Source of the DNA: Pseudomonas chlororaphis subsp. chlororaphis
Lineage (GTDB): Bacteria > Pseudomonadota > Gammaproteobacteria > Pseudomonadales > Pseudomonadaceae
Reading direction: 5' to 3'
Length of the DNA stretch: 64,000 nucleotides
Assembly (NCBI RefSeq): GCF_003945765.1
Contig: NZ_CP027712.1
Coordinates: 992,001 to 1,056,000, forward strand
Shown piece by piece: positions 55,067 through 64,000 of the stretch. The translations under genes were made by a program, and so were the position numbers. The first letter of the stretch is position 1; every line of letters starts with the position of its first letter. The notes below the pieces were generated by a model. That model saw nothing but the letters and a program-made list of their open reading frames with translations, ran no database searches and was not told the origin of the DNA.

Positions 55067-55339
55067 TTACTCGCCTTCGTCGAAGAAGTTGTTGATCAGT
55101 GCCACCAGCGCTTCCAGCGCCTCCTGCTCCTGTTCGCCTTCGGTCTTCAGATGAATCCTGGTGCCCTTGCCGGCGGCCAGCATCATCATTGCCATGATGC
55201 TTTTGCCGTCGACCATCGATTCCGGCGTTCTCCCTGCGCGGATCTGGCAAGGAAACTGACCGGCCACGCCGACGAACTTTGCTGAGGCACGGGCATGCAG
55301 GCCCAGTTTGTTGATGATTTCAATTTCCAGAGCAGGCAT
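55067..55339 (-). CDS. ptsO: HPr-like phosphocarrier of the nitrogen PTS (NPr)
   Basis: 90 aa HPr-fold protein passing phosphate from EI-Ntr (PtsP) to PtsN. The active His is in NKLGLHARASAKF (H16), and the regulatory-serine region is DGKSIMAMMMLAAGKGT. It is the last gene of the rpoN-hpf-ptsN-rapZ-ptsO run, 16 bases after rapZ, and converges with the ZIP gene. Confidence 0.95.
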   Translation of the reverse strand: MPALEIEIINKLGLHARASAKFVGVAGQFPCQIRAGRTPESMVDGKSIMAMMMLAAGKGTRIHLKTEGEQEQEALEALVALINNFFDEGE

Positions 55340-55355
55340 CGCGGGGTAGATCCTT

Positions 55356-56213
55356 TCAGCTAAGGTCGCGGTGGCGAACCTGGACGTTCTTCAGGGACTT
55401 TTGCAGGACTTGGCCCAAGCGTTCGGTCAGGTAGACCGAGCGATGGTGGCCGCCCGTGCAGCCAATGGCAATAGTGACGTAGGCGCGGTTGCTGGCGGCG
55501 AAACGGGGCAACCATTTCAGCAGGTAGCTGGAGATGTCCTGGAACATTTCCTCGACGTCCGGCTGGGCGGCCAGGTATTCGGCAACCGGCTGGTCGAGCC
55601 CGGACTGGGCGCGCAACTCGGGTTTCCAGTACGGGTTGGGCAGGCAGCGCACATCGAACACCAGGTCGGCATCGACCGGCATGCCACGCTTGAATCCGAA
55701 AGACTCCACCAGAAAGGCGGTGCCCGGCTCCGGTTGGTTCAACAGGCGCAACTTGATGGTATCGCGCAGTTGATACAGGTTCAGGTTGGTGGTGTTGACC
55801 TTGAGATCGGCCAGGTCGGCGATCGGTCCCAGCAGGTGGCTTTCGTCCTGGATCGCCTCGGCCAGCGAGCGATTGTTGCTGCTCAAGGGGTGGCGGCGGC
55901 GGGTTTCGGAAAAGCGCTTGAGCAGGGTTTCTTCGTCAGCGTCCAGGTACACCACATCGCACTGGATATGCCGGCTGCGGACTTCCTCGAGCAGTTCGGG
56001 AAAGCGCGACAGGTGGCTTGGCAGGTTGCGGGCGTCGATCGACACGGCGACCAGTGGCTGTGTCAGTTCGGTATGGATCAGCGCCCGCTCGGCCAGTTCG
56101 GGCAACAGCCCGGCCGGCAGGTTGTCGATGCAGTAATAACCATTGTCCTCGAGTACATCGAGGGCGGTGCTTTTACCTGAGCCGGACCGGCCGCTGACGA
56201 TGATCAAGCGCAT
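55356..56213 (-). CDS. rapZ: RNase adapter protein RapZ
   Basis: 285 aa, P-loop protein that in E. coli targets sRNA GlmZ to RNase E. Walker [10 protein letters not shown] is at residues 7-15, followed by [20 protein letters not shown]. The C-terminal domain binds RNA and metabolite ([40 protein letters not shown]). Its role in Pseudomonas is less clear because the GlmY/Z system is enterobacterial. It follows ptsN by two bases. Confidence 0.95.
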   Translation of the reverse strand: MRLIIVSGRSGSGKSTALDVLEDNGYYCIDNLPAGLLPELAERALIHTELTQPLVAVSIDARNLPSHLSRFPELLEEVRSRHIQCDVVYLDADEETLLKRFSETRRRHPLSSNNRSLAEAIQDESHLLGPIADLADLKVNTTNLNLYQLRDTIKLRLLNQPEPGTAFLVESFGFKRGMPVDADLVFDVRCLPNPYWKPELRAQSGLDQPVAEYLAAQPDVEEMFQDISSYLLKWLPRFAASNRAYVTIAIGCTGGHHRSVYLTERLGQVLQKSLKNVQVRHRDLS

Positions 56214-56215
56214 GA

Positions 56216-56680
56216 TTACTGACCGTTCTGTTCGTCCAGGACAACCTTGTACAAGGCTTCGTTGCTGGTGGCGCTGCGCAGCTTGTCGCGCACTTCTTTG
56301 CGGTCCAGCATGCTGGCAATCTGCCGGAGCAGTTCCAGGTGCGCATCGGTGGCGGCTTCCGGGACCAGCAGTACGAACAGCAGGTCGACCGGTGCGCCGT
56401 CGATGGCGTCGAAATCGATGGGAGCGTCCAGGTGCATCAGGGCACTGATGGGCGACTCACAGCCTTTGAGGCGGCAGTGTGGGATGGCAATGCCGTTGCC
56501 AAAACCGGTAGAGCCCAGCTTTTCACGGGCAATCAGGCTTTCGAAGACATCTTGCATCTCCAGATCGGGCACTTCGCGGCTGATCAGGTTGGCAATTTGT
56601 TCGAGGGCGCGTTTTTTACTGCCGCCCGGCACGTTCACCAGGGAACGGCCGGGGGTCAGGATGCTTTCAAGTCGGATCAT
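56216..56680 (-). CDS. ptsN: PTS IIA-like nitrogen regulatory protein PtsN
   Basis: 154 aa IIA(Fru)-fold regulator of the nitrogen PTS, affecting K+ uptake, carbon storage and sigma-54-dependent genes in Pseudomonas. The phosphorylated histidine is in [17 protein letters not shown] near residue 70. Family context is complete: rpoN, hpf, ptsN, rapZ and ptsO are all on the same strand with short gaps. Confidence 0.95.
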   Translation of the reverse strand: MIRLESILTPGRSLVNVPGGSKKRALEQIANLISREVPDLEMQDVFESLIAREKLGSTGFGNGIAIPHCRLKGCESPISALMHLDAPIDFDAIDGAPVDLLFVLLVPEAATDAHLELLRQIASMLDRKEVRDKLRSATSNEALYKVVLDEQNGQ

Positions 56681-56692
56681 GGGAGGGGAGTG

Positions 56693-56998
56693 TTAGCGAC
56701 CCGTGCCTTGGAGAAGGTGGAGTTGCTTTTCCTTATGCTTTTTCAGTTGGCGGTCAAGCTTGTCCGTGAGCAAGTCGATTGCGGCATACATGTCGTCATG
56801 TTCTGCATTGGCGACGACTTCCCCACCATGGATGTGCAGCGTGGCCTCGATTTTCTGCTTCAGTTTTTCGACGGCCAGCGTTACCTGCACATTGGTAATC
56901 TTGTCAAAGTGCCGCTCAAGTCGGTCGAGTTTTTCGCCGATGTAAGCGCGCAGAGGTTCGGTCACTTCCAGTTGGTGTCCACTGATGTTGACTTGCAT
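56693..56998 (-). CDS. hpf: Ribosome hibernation promoting factor, short form
   Basis: 101 aa from the ATG at 56998 (MQVNISGHQLEVTEPLRAYI), the short HPF/YfiA type without the dimerising C-terminal extension. EKLDRLERHFDKITNVQVTL and DMYAAIDLLTDKLDRQLKKH are family-conserved. A longer frame to 57052 lacks a ribosome-binding site. It lies between rpoN and ptsN. Confidence 0.94.
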   Translation of the reverse strand: MQVNISGHQLEVTEPLRAYIGEKLDRLERHFDKITNVQVTLAVEKLKQKIEATLHIHGGEVVANAEHDDMYAAIDLLTDKLDRQLKKHKEKQLHLLQGTGR

Positions 56999-57077
56999 AC
57001 AGCTTCTCCTTCGTTGCCAGTGCATAAAGCGGCAGGTCGATTGACCTGCCACTGGAACGCTGTGGCGAGCCCGGCGG

Positions 57078-58571
57078 CTACATCAACCGCTTCCGTTCGC
57101 TGGAAGGCGCGATCCCCAGGGATTCACGGTACTTGGCGACGGTACGACGGGCTACCTGAATGCCTTGTGCCTCCAGTAAACCAGCGATCTTGCTGTCACT
57201 CAACGGCTTTTTCTGATTTTCCGCGGCGACCAGTTTTTTGATGATCGCGCGGATCGCCGTGGACGAGCATTCACCGCCTTCGGAGGTACTTACGTGGCTG
57301 GAGAAAAAGTATTTCAGTTCATAAATGCCCCGTGGGGTATGCATGAATTTTTGCGTGGTCACCCGTGAAATCGTCGACTCGTGCATGCCGACTGCTTCGG
57401 CGATGTCATGCAGGACCAACGGTTTCATCGCCTCATCGCCGTACTCGAGGAAGCCGCGCTGATGCTCGACGATCTGGGTGGCGACTTTCATCAGGGTTTC
57501 GTTACGGCTCTGCAGGCTCTTGATAAACCAGCGGGCTTCCTGCAGCTGGTTGCGCATGAAGGTGTTGTCGGCGCTGGTGTCGGCGCGCCGCACGAAGCCG
57601 GCGTACTGTGGGTTGACGCGCAGGCGCGGCACGGACTCCTGGTTCAGCTCCACCAGCCAGCGTTCGTTGTCCTTGCGCACTATGACGTCGGGGACCACGT
57701 ATTCGGCTTCGGTGGACTCGATTTGCGAGCCCGGCCGTGGGTTGAGGCTCTGTACCAGTTCGATGACTTGGCGCAGTTCGTCTTCCTTGAGCTTCATGCG
57801 CCGCATCAGCTGGCTGTAGTCGCGGCTGCCGAGCAGGTCGATGAAGTCGCTGACCAGGCGCTTGGCTTCAGTCAGCCAAGGGGTCTTGGCAGGCAGCTGG
57901 CGCAGTTGCAGCAGCAGGCATTCACCCAGGTTGCGGGCACCGATGCCGGCGGGCTCGAATTGCTGGATACGATGCAGGACAGCCTCGATTTCGTCGAGTT
58001 CGATGTCCAGTTCCGGATCGAAGGCTTCGAGAATTTCCTCGAGGGTTTCGTCCAGATAGCCCTGATTGTTGATGCAGTCGATCAGGGTCACGGCGATCAG
58101 GCGATCGGTGTCGGACATGGGCGCCAGGTTCAACTGCCAGAGCAGATGGCTCTGCAGGCTTTCGCCGGCCGAGGTGCGGGTGGTGAAATCCCACTCGTCG
58201 TCATCGTTGCTGGGCAGGCTGCTGGCGCTGGTCTGGTAGACGTCTTCCCAGGCGGTGTCGACCGGCAGGTCGTTGGGAATGCGTTCGTTCCATTCGCCGT
58301 CCTCGAGGTTGTCCACCGTCGGGGCGGTTTCCTGGTAGGAGGGTTCCTGGATATCGGTATTGGGTTTCTGCTCGGCGTTGTCGGCCAGCGGATCGGTGTT
58401 ATCGAAGTCGTCGCCTTCTTCCTGGCGCTCGAGCATCGGGTTGGACTCCAGGGCCTCCTGGATTTCCTGTTGCAGGTCCAGGGTCGACAATTGGAGCAGG
58501 CGGATGGCCTGTTGCAGCTGCGGTGTCATCGTCAGCTGCTGGCCCATTCTGAGGACTAGCGATGGTTTCAT
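57078..58571 (-). CDS. rpoN: RNA polymerase sigma-54 factor
   Basis: 497 aa. The N-terminal activator-interacting region is rich in Gln/Leu ([40 protein letters not shown]). An acidic region II (about 50-115), the core-binding domain and the DNA-binding part follow. The RpoN box [10 protein letters not shown] lies near the C-terminus, which ends [14 protein letters not shown]. It directs transcription at -24/-12 promoters for nitrogen use, motility and others. Confidence 0.98.
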   Translation of the reverse strand: MKPSLVLRMGQQLTMTPQLQQAIRLLQLSTLDLQQEIQEALESNPMLERQEEGDDFDNTDPLADNAEQKPNTDIQEPSYQETAPTVDNLEDGEWNERIPNDLPVDTAWEDVYQTSASSLPSNDDDEWDFTTRTSAGESLQSHLLWQLNLAPMSDTDRLIAVTLIDCINNQGYLDETLEEILEAFDPELDIELDEIEAVLHRIQQFEPAGIGARNLGECLLLQLRQLPAKTPWLTEAKRLVSDFIDLLGSRDYSQLMRRMKLKEDELRQVIELVQSLNPRPGSQIESTEAEYVVPDVIVRKDNERWLVELNQESVPRLRVNPQYAGFVRRADTSADNTFMRNQLQEARWFIKSLQSRNETLMKVATQIVEHQRGFLEYGDEAMKPLVLHDIAEAVGMHESTISRVTTQKFMHTPRGIYELKYFFSSHVSTSEGGECSSTAIRAIIKKLVAAENQKKPLSDSKIAGLLEAQGIQVARRTVAKYRESLGIAPSSERKRLM

Positions 58572-58648
58572 GGCAGGGGCTTAACACCTTATTCGCCGGC
58601 GCACATGCGCCATCCACTACAGGGCGCGTGAGCGCCAAACATAAGCAA

Positions 58649-58654
58649 ATTATA
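58649..58654 (-). promoter_or_regulatory. rpoN: Possible -10 box (TATAAT) of rpoN
   Basis: TATAAT on the minus strand, 78 bases before the rpoN ATG. The -35 region is poor. The remainder of the 182-base gap between lptB and rpoN shows an A/T-flanked weak stem at 58692-58714. Confidence 0.45.
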
Positions 58655-58753
58655 TGCCTGAAACTGAAGTGTTTGCCTAGAGCGCTGTAACAATAAAAAC
58701 AGCAGGGTTTTATTGGGGCGGGCGCTCTGGCGACCAGCCAAACACCTCAGGGC

Positions 58754-59478
<725 letters not shown>

Positions 59479-59479
<1 letters not shown>

Positions 59480-60027
59480 TACTGGGCCTTTTGCTCGTCA
59501 GTTTTCTTTTTCGGCTGGATGACCATGTCGATCCGTGGGCGCGACTCGGTGACCTTGCTGCCGGTGGCGCGACCGGCGCTGGCCAGCTTCTTGTTGGTGT
59601 CGTAGACGATTTTCTCACCCTGGGTGATGTTGCCGTCCTTGTCGACGACTTTGGCGCGGTCGATCAGTACGACGCGGTTCTGCGCGGCGTGGTACTGGAT
59701 GGTCACACCGTAGCCCTGGACCGGCTTGGTGTCGCCCTGGGTTTGAATCTGCTCGAAGTAGGCCAGGTTGCCCACCGAGGTCACCACGTCGATATCACCG
59801 GTCTGGGTGCGGGTGATGGTCACGGTATTGCCGGTGACCTTCATCGAGCCCTGGGTGATGATCACGTCGCCTCTGTAGGTGGCTACGCCATTCTTGTCGT
59901 CCAGTTGAGCGTCGTCGGCCTGGATGCGGATCGGTTGCTGGCTATCGTTCGGCAGAGCCCAGGCGCTCACGCTTCCCAGTGCTGCGCCCAGACCGAGCAA
60001 AATAGGGAGGGTTTTAACGAGCCTCAT
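59479..60027 (-). CDS. lptA: LPS transport periplasmic protein LptA
   Basis: 182 aa with a signal peptide ([15 protein letters not shown]). The single OstA beta-jellyroll ([57 protein letters not shown]) bridges LptC to LptD across the periplasm. It overlaps lptC by 14 bases and lptB by one base. Confidence 0.95.
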
Positions 60028-60586
60028 ACTGTCCTCTTACGTTCGATAGCAGGTTCATCCTGCCGTCTTTCAAATACGCTTTCATTCCCTTGCCAGTCGT
60101 CACGCCGCCGGCGCCGTCGATTCTAACGTCTTGATCGGTCTGCGCATATTGCTTCTGCGGGAATACTGTCATGCGGGTCGTGGTGATCAGCAGGTTGCGA
60201 TTTTTCTCGTCGGTGCGCGAAACCCGTACCGAATCGATCAACTCGACCTCGGTGCCGTCCGGGTTGACTTCGCCGCGCTCGCTCTGGACATGCCATGGGA
60301 AGGTGGTGCCGCGATACATCTGCAGGTCCGGCTTGGTCAGCAGGGTCACCTCGGTGGCCTTGAGGTGCTCGACCTTGTCGGAAGTCATTTCGTACTGCAG
60401 TTTGCCGTCGGGGAGGTACTGCACGCTACGGGCGTTGATGGCGTAGTAGTCAATGGCGCTTTCGTCGACCTGCGCGACCGGCTTGTCGAGGAAGCGTTCC
60501 GGGCTGATGTTCCAGTACCCCACCGCCAGGAACAGCACGGTGATGATGCCGAAGATCAGTATGTTGCGAATCTTTTTGCTCAGCAT
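60014..60586 (-). CDS. lptC: LPS export protein LptC
   Basis: 190 aa bitopic inner-membrane protein with one N-terminal helix (ILIFGIITVLFLAVGYW). A periplasmic jellyroll passes LPS from LptB2FG to LptA (YYAINARSVQYLPDGKLQYE, FPWHVQSERGEVNPDGTEVE). It lies 8 bases after kdsC and overlaps lptA. Confidence 0.94.
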   Translation of the reverse strand: MLSKKIRNILIFGIITVLFLAVGYWNISPERFLDKPVAQVDESAIDYYAINARSVQYLPDGKLQYEMTSDKVEHLKATEVTLLTKPDLQMYRGTTFPWHVQSERGEVNPDGTEVELIDSVRVSRTDEKNRNLLITTTRMTVFPQKQYAQTDQDVRIDGAGGVTTGKGMKAYLKDGRMNLLSNVRGQYEAR

Positions 60587-60594
60587 GGGAGGCT

Positions 60595-61119
60595 CTATAA
60601 GTAGGCGGCGTGGGCCGCTTCAAGGCTGCCTTGGGCGCGCAGGATCAACTCGCAGAACTCGCGGGCGGCGCCTTCGCCGCCACGGGCCTGGGTGACGCCA
60701 TGGGCGTGTTCTCGGACAAAACTGGCGGCATTGGCGACAGCCATGCCCAGGCCGACCCTGCGGATCACCGGCAGATCGGGTAGGTCGTCGCCCAGGTAGG
60801 CGACCTGCTCATAGCTTAGGCCCAGTTGGGCAAGAAGCCCGTCCAGCACCACCAGTTTGTCTTCGCGACCCTGAAACAGGTGGGGAATCCCCAGGTTTTT
60901 CGCCCGACGCTCGACCACCGGCGTCTTGCGGCCGCTGATGATCGCCGTCTGCACGCCGGTGGCCATCAGCATCTTGATGCCCTGGCCGTCGAGGGTGTTG
61001 AAGGTCTTGAATTCGCTGCCGTCTTCGAGGAAGTACAGGCGACCGTCGGTCAGTACGCCGTCGACGTCGAATACCGCCAGCTTGATGTTCTTGCCGCGTT
61101 GCAGCAGATCCGTGCTCAT
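60595..61119 (-). CDS. kdsC: 3-deoxy-D-manno-octulosonate 8-phosphate phosphatase
   Basis: HAD-superfamily phosphatase that releases Kdo for LPS core synthesis. 174 aa with catalytic DVDGVLTDG near residue 18, IISGRKTPVVERRAKNLGI and VAYLGDDLPDLPVI. It overlaps kdsD by one base and is followed closely by lptC, forming a Kdo-to-LPS-export operon. Confidence 0.96.
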   Translation of the reverse strand: MSTDLLQRGKNIKLAVFDVDGVLTDGRLYFLEDGSEFKTFNTLDGQGIKMLMATGVQTAIISGRKTPVVERRAKNLGIPHLFQGREDKLVVLDGLLAQLGLSYEQVAYLGDDLPDLPVIRRVGLGMAVANAASFVREHAHGVTQARGGEGAAREFCELILRAQGSLEAAHAAYL

Positions 61120-62093
61120 TACATGACTCCCGCGCGCAGCAGGTCGGACAGGTTGAAGGCGCCGATCGGGCGATCGTCCTTGTCCACCACGACCAGTGCG
61201 TTGATTCGATTGTCCTCCATGATCTTCAGGGCTTCGGCCGCGAGCATTTCGGCGCGGGCGGTCTTGCCGTGAACGGTCATGACTTCATCGATAGTGGTGT
61301 GGTGGATGTCGATGGTGCGGTCCAGGGTGCGGCGCAGGTCGCCATCGGTGAAGACCCCCGCCAGACGCCCGTCGGCCTCGACAATGACGGTCATGCCCAG
61401 GCCCTTGCGGGTCATTTCCATCAAGGCGTCCTTGAGCAGCGTGCCACGCTGGACCTGCGGCAGTTGCTCGCCGGCATGCATGACGTTCTCGACTTTCAGC
61501 AGCAGGCGCCGGCCCAGCGCGCCGCCCGGATGGGAGAAGGCGAAGTCTTCGGCGGTAAAGCCGCGGGCTTCCAGCAGCGCCACGGCCAGGGCGTCGCCCA
61601 TGACCAGGGCGGCGGTGGTCGAGGAGGTCGGAGCCAGGTTCAGCGGGCAGGCCTCTTGCTCGACCTGGACGTTGAGGTTGACCTCGGCGGCCTTGGCCAG
61701 TGGCGAATCAGGGTTGCCGGTGATGCTGATCAACTGGATACCCAGGCGCTTGATCAGCGGCAACAGGGTCACGATTTCATTGGTCGAGCCAGAGTTGGAT
61801 AGGGCCAGGATCACGTCGTCCCGGGTAATCATGCCCATGTCACCATGGCTGGCTTCGGCCGGATGGACAAAAAACGCGGTGGTGCCAGTGCTGGCCAGGG
61901 TGGCGGCGATCTTGTTGCCGATGTGCCCGGACTTGCCCATGCCGACCACTACTACGCGGCCTTTGCTGGCCAGAATCATCTCGCAAGCGCGTACGAAATC
62001 TGCGTCGATATGTGGCAGCAAGCCTTGTACGGCTTCTATCTCGAGGCGGATGGTGCGTTGTGCCGATTGAATCAGGTCGCTGGATTGGCTCAT
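61119..62093 (-). CDS. kdsD: Arabinose-5-phosphate isomerase KdsD
   Basis: Makes D-arabinose 5-phosphate, the first Kdo precursor. 324 aa from the ATG at 62093 (MSQSSDLIQSAQRTIRLEIE). A SIS domain (GMGKSGHIGNKIAATLASTG, LSNSGSTNEIV) covers residues about 40-180, followed by two CBS domains (LKDALMEMTRKGLGMTVIVE and ALKIMEDNRINALVVVDKDD). The longer frame to 62156 has no support. It is the first gene of kdsD-kdsC-lptCAB. Confidence 0.96.
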   Translation of the reverse strand: MSQSSDLIQSAQRTIRLEIEAVQGLLPHIDADFVRACEMILASKGRVVVVGMGKSGHIGNKIAATLASTGTTAFFVHPAEASHGDMGMITRDDVILALSNSGSTNEIVTLLPLIKRLGIQLISITGNPDSPLAKAAEVNLNVQVEQEACPLNLAPTSSTTAALVMGDALAVALLEARGFTAEDFAFSHPGGALGRRLLLKVENVMHAGEQLPQVQRGTLLKDALMEMTRKGLGMTVIVEADGRLAGVFTDGDLRRTLDRTIDIHHTTIDEVMTVHGKTARAEMLAAEALKIMEDNRINALVVVDKDDRPIGAFNLSDLLRAGVM

Positions 62094-62250
62094 GTCAGAA
62101 ATCGTATAGCCTGATGAAAAGGCGGCGATTATAGCGGTAATGATCGATTCCCTCACGCAAGTTCGTCAGCCTTTGTCCTTCTATAGGTAGGAATTGTCCT
62201 GTAAAGCCTGTTTTAGGCTGTCGTGATCCTGAACGCGGATGGCTTCGGCC

Positions 62251-62280
62251 TTGGGGGCTCCGTATCAGCAGTGATATAGT
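62251..62280 (+). promoter_or_regulatory. Candidate promoter of the mla operon
   Basis: TTGGGG (62251-62256), an 18-base spacer and TATAGT (62275-62280), about 90 bases before mlaF. It lies in the divergent 275-base spacer (62094-62368), which must also hold the kdsD promoter; no clear kdsD signal was seen. Confidence 0.4.
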
Positions 62281-62368
62281 TCGCCGCCAGTTCGGCCTGC
62301 CCTGGGTGCATGTACTCCCGGCAGGGAGCCAAGCGTCCGAGTGAGAGGCTGCATCGCAAGGAGTTTAG

Positions 62369-63178
62369 ATGAGTGCCGATAACGCCTACGCGGTCGAGCT
62401 GAAGGGACTGTCCTTCAAGCGCGGTGCGCGCAGCATCTTCAATAATGTCGATATCCGTATTCCGCGGGGCAAGGTCACCGGCATCATGGGGCCTTCCGGT
62501 TGCGGCAAGACCACGCTCCTGCGGTTGATGGGCGCGCAATTGCGTCCCAGCAGCGGTGAAGTCTGGGTCAACGGCCAGAACCTGCCCAAATTGTCGCGCG
62601 GCGATCTGTTCGACGCCCGCAAGCAGATGGGCGTGCTGTTCCAGAGCGGCGCGCTGTTCACCGATCTCGATGTGTTCGAGAACGTCGCCTTTCCGCTGCG
62701 CGTTCATACCCAGCTGCCGGATGAAATGATCCGCGATATCGTCCTGCTCAAGTTGCAGGCGGTCGGGTTGCGCGGTGCCATCGACTTGATGCCCGACGAG
62801 CTGTCCGGTGGTATGAAACGTCGTGTGGCCCTGGCCCGGGCCATCGCCCTGGACCCGCAGATCCTCATGTACGACGAGCCGTTCGTAGGCCAGGACCCCA
62901 TTGCCATGGGCGTGCTGGTGCGCCTGATCCGTCTGCTCAACGACGCGCTGGGTATCACCAGCATCGTGGTTTCCCACGACCTGGCGGAAACCGCGAGCAT
63001 CGCCGACTACATCTATGTGGTGGGCGATGGCCAGGTGCTGGGGCAGGGCACGCCCGACGAGCTGATGGATTCCGATAACCCGCGGATCCGCCAGTTCATG
63101 AAAGGCGACCCCGACGGTCCGGTACCCTTTCACTTTCCAGCGCCGGACTACCGCGCAGATCTTCTGGGGAAGCGCTGA
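62369..63178 (+). CDS. mlaF: Phospholipid ABC transporter ATP-binding protein MlaF (Ttg2A)
   Basis: ATPase of the Mla system that maintains outer-membrane lipid asymmetry. 269 aa: Walker [10 protein letters not shown] near residue 43, the signature [15 protein letters not shown], Walker [13 protein letters not shown] and H-loop VVSHDLAET. In Pseudomonas the orthologue was first named Ttg2A for toluene tolerance. The stop overlaps mlaE (TGATG). Confidence 0.96.
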   Translation: MSADNAYAVELKGLSFKRGARSIFNNVDIRIPRGKVTGIMGPSGCGKTTLLRLMGAQLRPSSGEVWVNGQNLPKLSRGDLFDARKQMGVLFQSGALFTDLDVFENVAFPLRVHTQLPDEMIRDIVLLKLQAVGLRGAIDLMPDELSGGMKRRVALARAIALDPQILMYDEPFVGQDPIAMGVLVRLIRLLNDALGITSIVVSHDLAETASIADYIYVVGDGQVLGQGTPDELMDSDNPRIRQFMKGDPDGPVPFHFPAPDYRADLLGKR

Positions 63179-63975
63179 TGCGCAAAGTATCTTTATTGGA
63201 GCGAATTCGTCTGTTCGGCCACTCGGGCATCGACGTTCTCGCGGTGCTCGGGCGTTCGAGCCTGATGCTGTTTCATGTGTTGTTCGGCCGCGGCAGTATC
63301 GGCGGCGGCTTCGGCCTGCTGGTCAAGCAGTTGCATTCGGTGGGCGTGATGTCCCTGGTGATCATTGTGGTCTCCGGGATATTCATCGGCATGGTACTGG
63401 CGCTGCAGGGCTTCAATATCCTGTCCAGCTACGGTTCGGAGCAAGCGGTGGGGCAGATGGTGGCCCTGACCTTGTTGCGTGAGTTGGGGCCGGTGGTCAC
63501 GGCATTGCTCTTCGCCGGCCGGGCCGGTTCGGCGCTGACCGCGGAAATCGGCAACATGAAAGCCACCGAGCAGCTCTCCAGCCTGGAGATGATCGGTGTC
63601 GACCCGCTCAAATACATTATTGCGCCACGGCTGTGGGCCGGTTTCATTTCCCTGCCGTTGCTGGCGATCATTTTCAGCGTGGTGGGCATCTGGGGCGGTT
63701 CGTGGGTGGCCGTCGACTGGCTGGGAGTCTATGAAGGTTCCTACTGGTCGAACATGCAAAACAGCGTGACGTTCAGCGATGACGTGCTCAATGGCATCAT
63801 CAAGAGCATCGTTTTCGCCTTTGTCGTGACCTGGATCGCCGTATTCCAAGGCTATGACTGCGAGCCCACTTCAGAGGGGATCAGTCGTGCCACTACCAAG
63901 ACCGTTGTGTACGCCTCGTTGGCTGTACTCGGCCTGGACTTTATTCTGACCGCCTTGATGTTTGGAGATTTCTGA
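63178..63975 (+). CDS. mlaE: Phospholipid ABC transporter permease MlaE (Ttg2B)
   Basis: 265 aa inner-membrane permease of the MlaE family with about six hydrophobic segments. [40 protein letters not shown] [20 protein letters not shown] and the coupling loop [20 protein letters not shown] are diagnostic. It overlaps mlaF and mlaD by one base each, so the complex is made from a coupled operon. Confidence 0.96.
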   Translation: MRKVSLLERIRLFGHSGIDVLAVLGRSSLMLFHVLFGRGSIGGGFGLLVKQLHSVGVMSLVIIVVSGIFIGMVLALQGFNILSSYGSEQAVGQMVALTLLRELGPVVTALLFAGRAGSALTAEIGNMKATEQLSSLEMIGVDPLKYIIAPRLWAGFISLPLLAIIFSVVGIWGGSWVAVDWLGVYEGSYWSNMQNSVTFSDDVLNGIIKSIVFAFVVTWIAVFQGYDCEPTSEGISRATTKTVVYASLAVLGLDFILTALMFGDF

Positions 63976-64000
63976 TGCAAAACCGCACCCTGGAAATCGG
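63975..64000 (+). CDS. mlaD: Start of mlaD (MCE-domain lipid-binding protein), cut by window edge
   Basis: Only the first eight codons (MQNRTLEI) are visible. The ATG overlaps the mlaE stop (TGATG). Identity is inferred from the conserved mlaFED order and the MQNRTLEI opening, typical of MlaD/Ttg2C. Confidence 0.75.

Overview
The window is about 64 kb of high-GC chromosomal DNA from a Pseudomonas, most likely of the P. fluorescens/protegens/chlororaphis group. The evidence is the gene order: mreBCD-maf-rng-yhdP-nitrilase-tldD-darP-pmbA-fagA-fumC-orfX-sodA, then ptsO-rapZ-ptsN-hpf-rpoN-lptBAC-kdsC-kdsD and divergent mlaFE. This matches the order known from Pseudomonas. Many extragenic palindromes of the fluorescens-group REP/REPIN types are also present. 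No rRNA, tRNA, CRISPR array, IS element or prophage was recognised.

Layout. 1-1193: end of an osmoprotectant (quaternary amine) ABC operon leaving the left edge. 1717-3300: prfC. 3370-4937: an orphan fimbrial subunit gene bracketed by two direct copies of a 131-bp repeat. 5131-5391: a small secreted acidic protein. 5509-17640: a large di/oligopeptide uptake locus on the minus strand, in the order psdR-like repressor, dppA paralogue, dppA paralogue, opdP porin, dppA, dppBCDF. 17877-18593: SIMPL-domain periplasmic protein. 18994-20809: redox two-component pair roxSR (RegBA/PrrBA type). 20904-22634: SbmA/YddA-like ABC exporter. 22702-31122: a galactarate/glucarate catabolic regulon (GntR regulator, kdgD, ketoglutarate semialdehyde dehydrogenase, gudP, garD). 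It is interrupted by a divergently oriented phospholipase C cassette.

31426-34332: AEC transporter, carboxymuconolactone decarboxylase-like protein, Na+/Ca2+ exchanger and a small RlpA-like lipoprotein. 34464-37675: gatCAB for tRNA amidation. 37886-51080: the cell-shape and envelope block. 51255-55035: Fur-type iron-starvation operon fagA-fumC-orfX-sodA plus a ZIP transporter. 55067-62093: nitrogen PTS, sigma-54 and LPS export/Kdo genes. 62369-64000: start of the mla phospholipid-transport operon.

The most interesting point is the phospholipase cassette (23595-25531). A Zn-dependent phospholipase C without a visible signal peptide, followed by a 63-aa partner ORF, is driven by a good sigma-70 promoter with a near-perfect LexA operator just after its -10 box. 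This looks like a DNA-damage-induced lipase module whose product may be released by lysis. Other points are a probable AUU start codon for mreC with an ideal Shine-Dalgarno, a shared 14-bp operator linking the GntR regulator to the distant kdgD promoter, Hfq/Crc-type motifs ahead of opdP and one dppA, and the repeat-flanked fimbrial gene. All functional calls rest on motif reading and recalled family knowledge; no database search was run.
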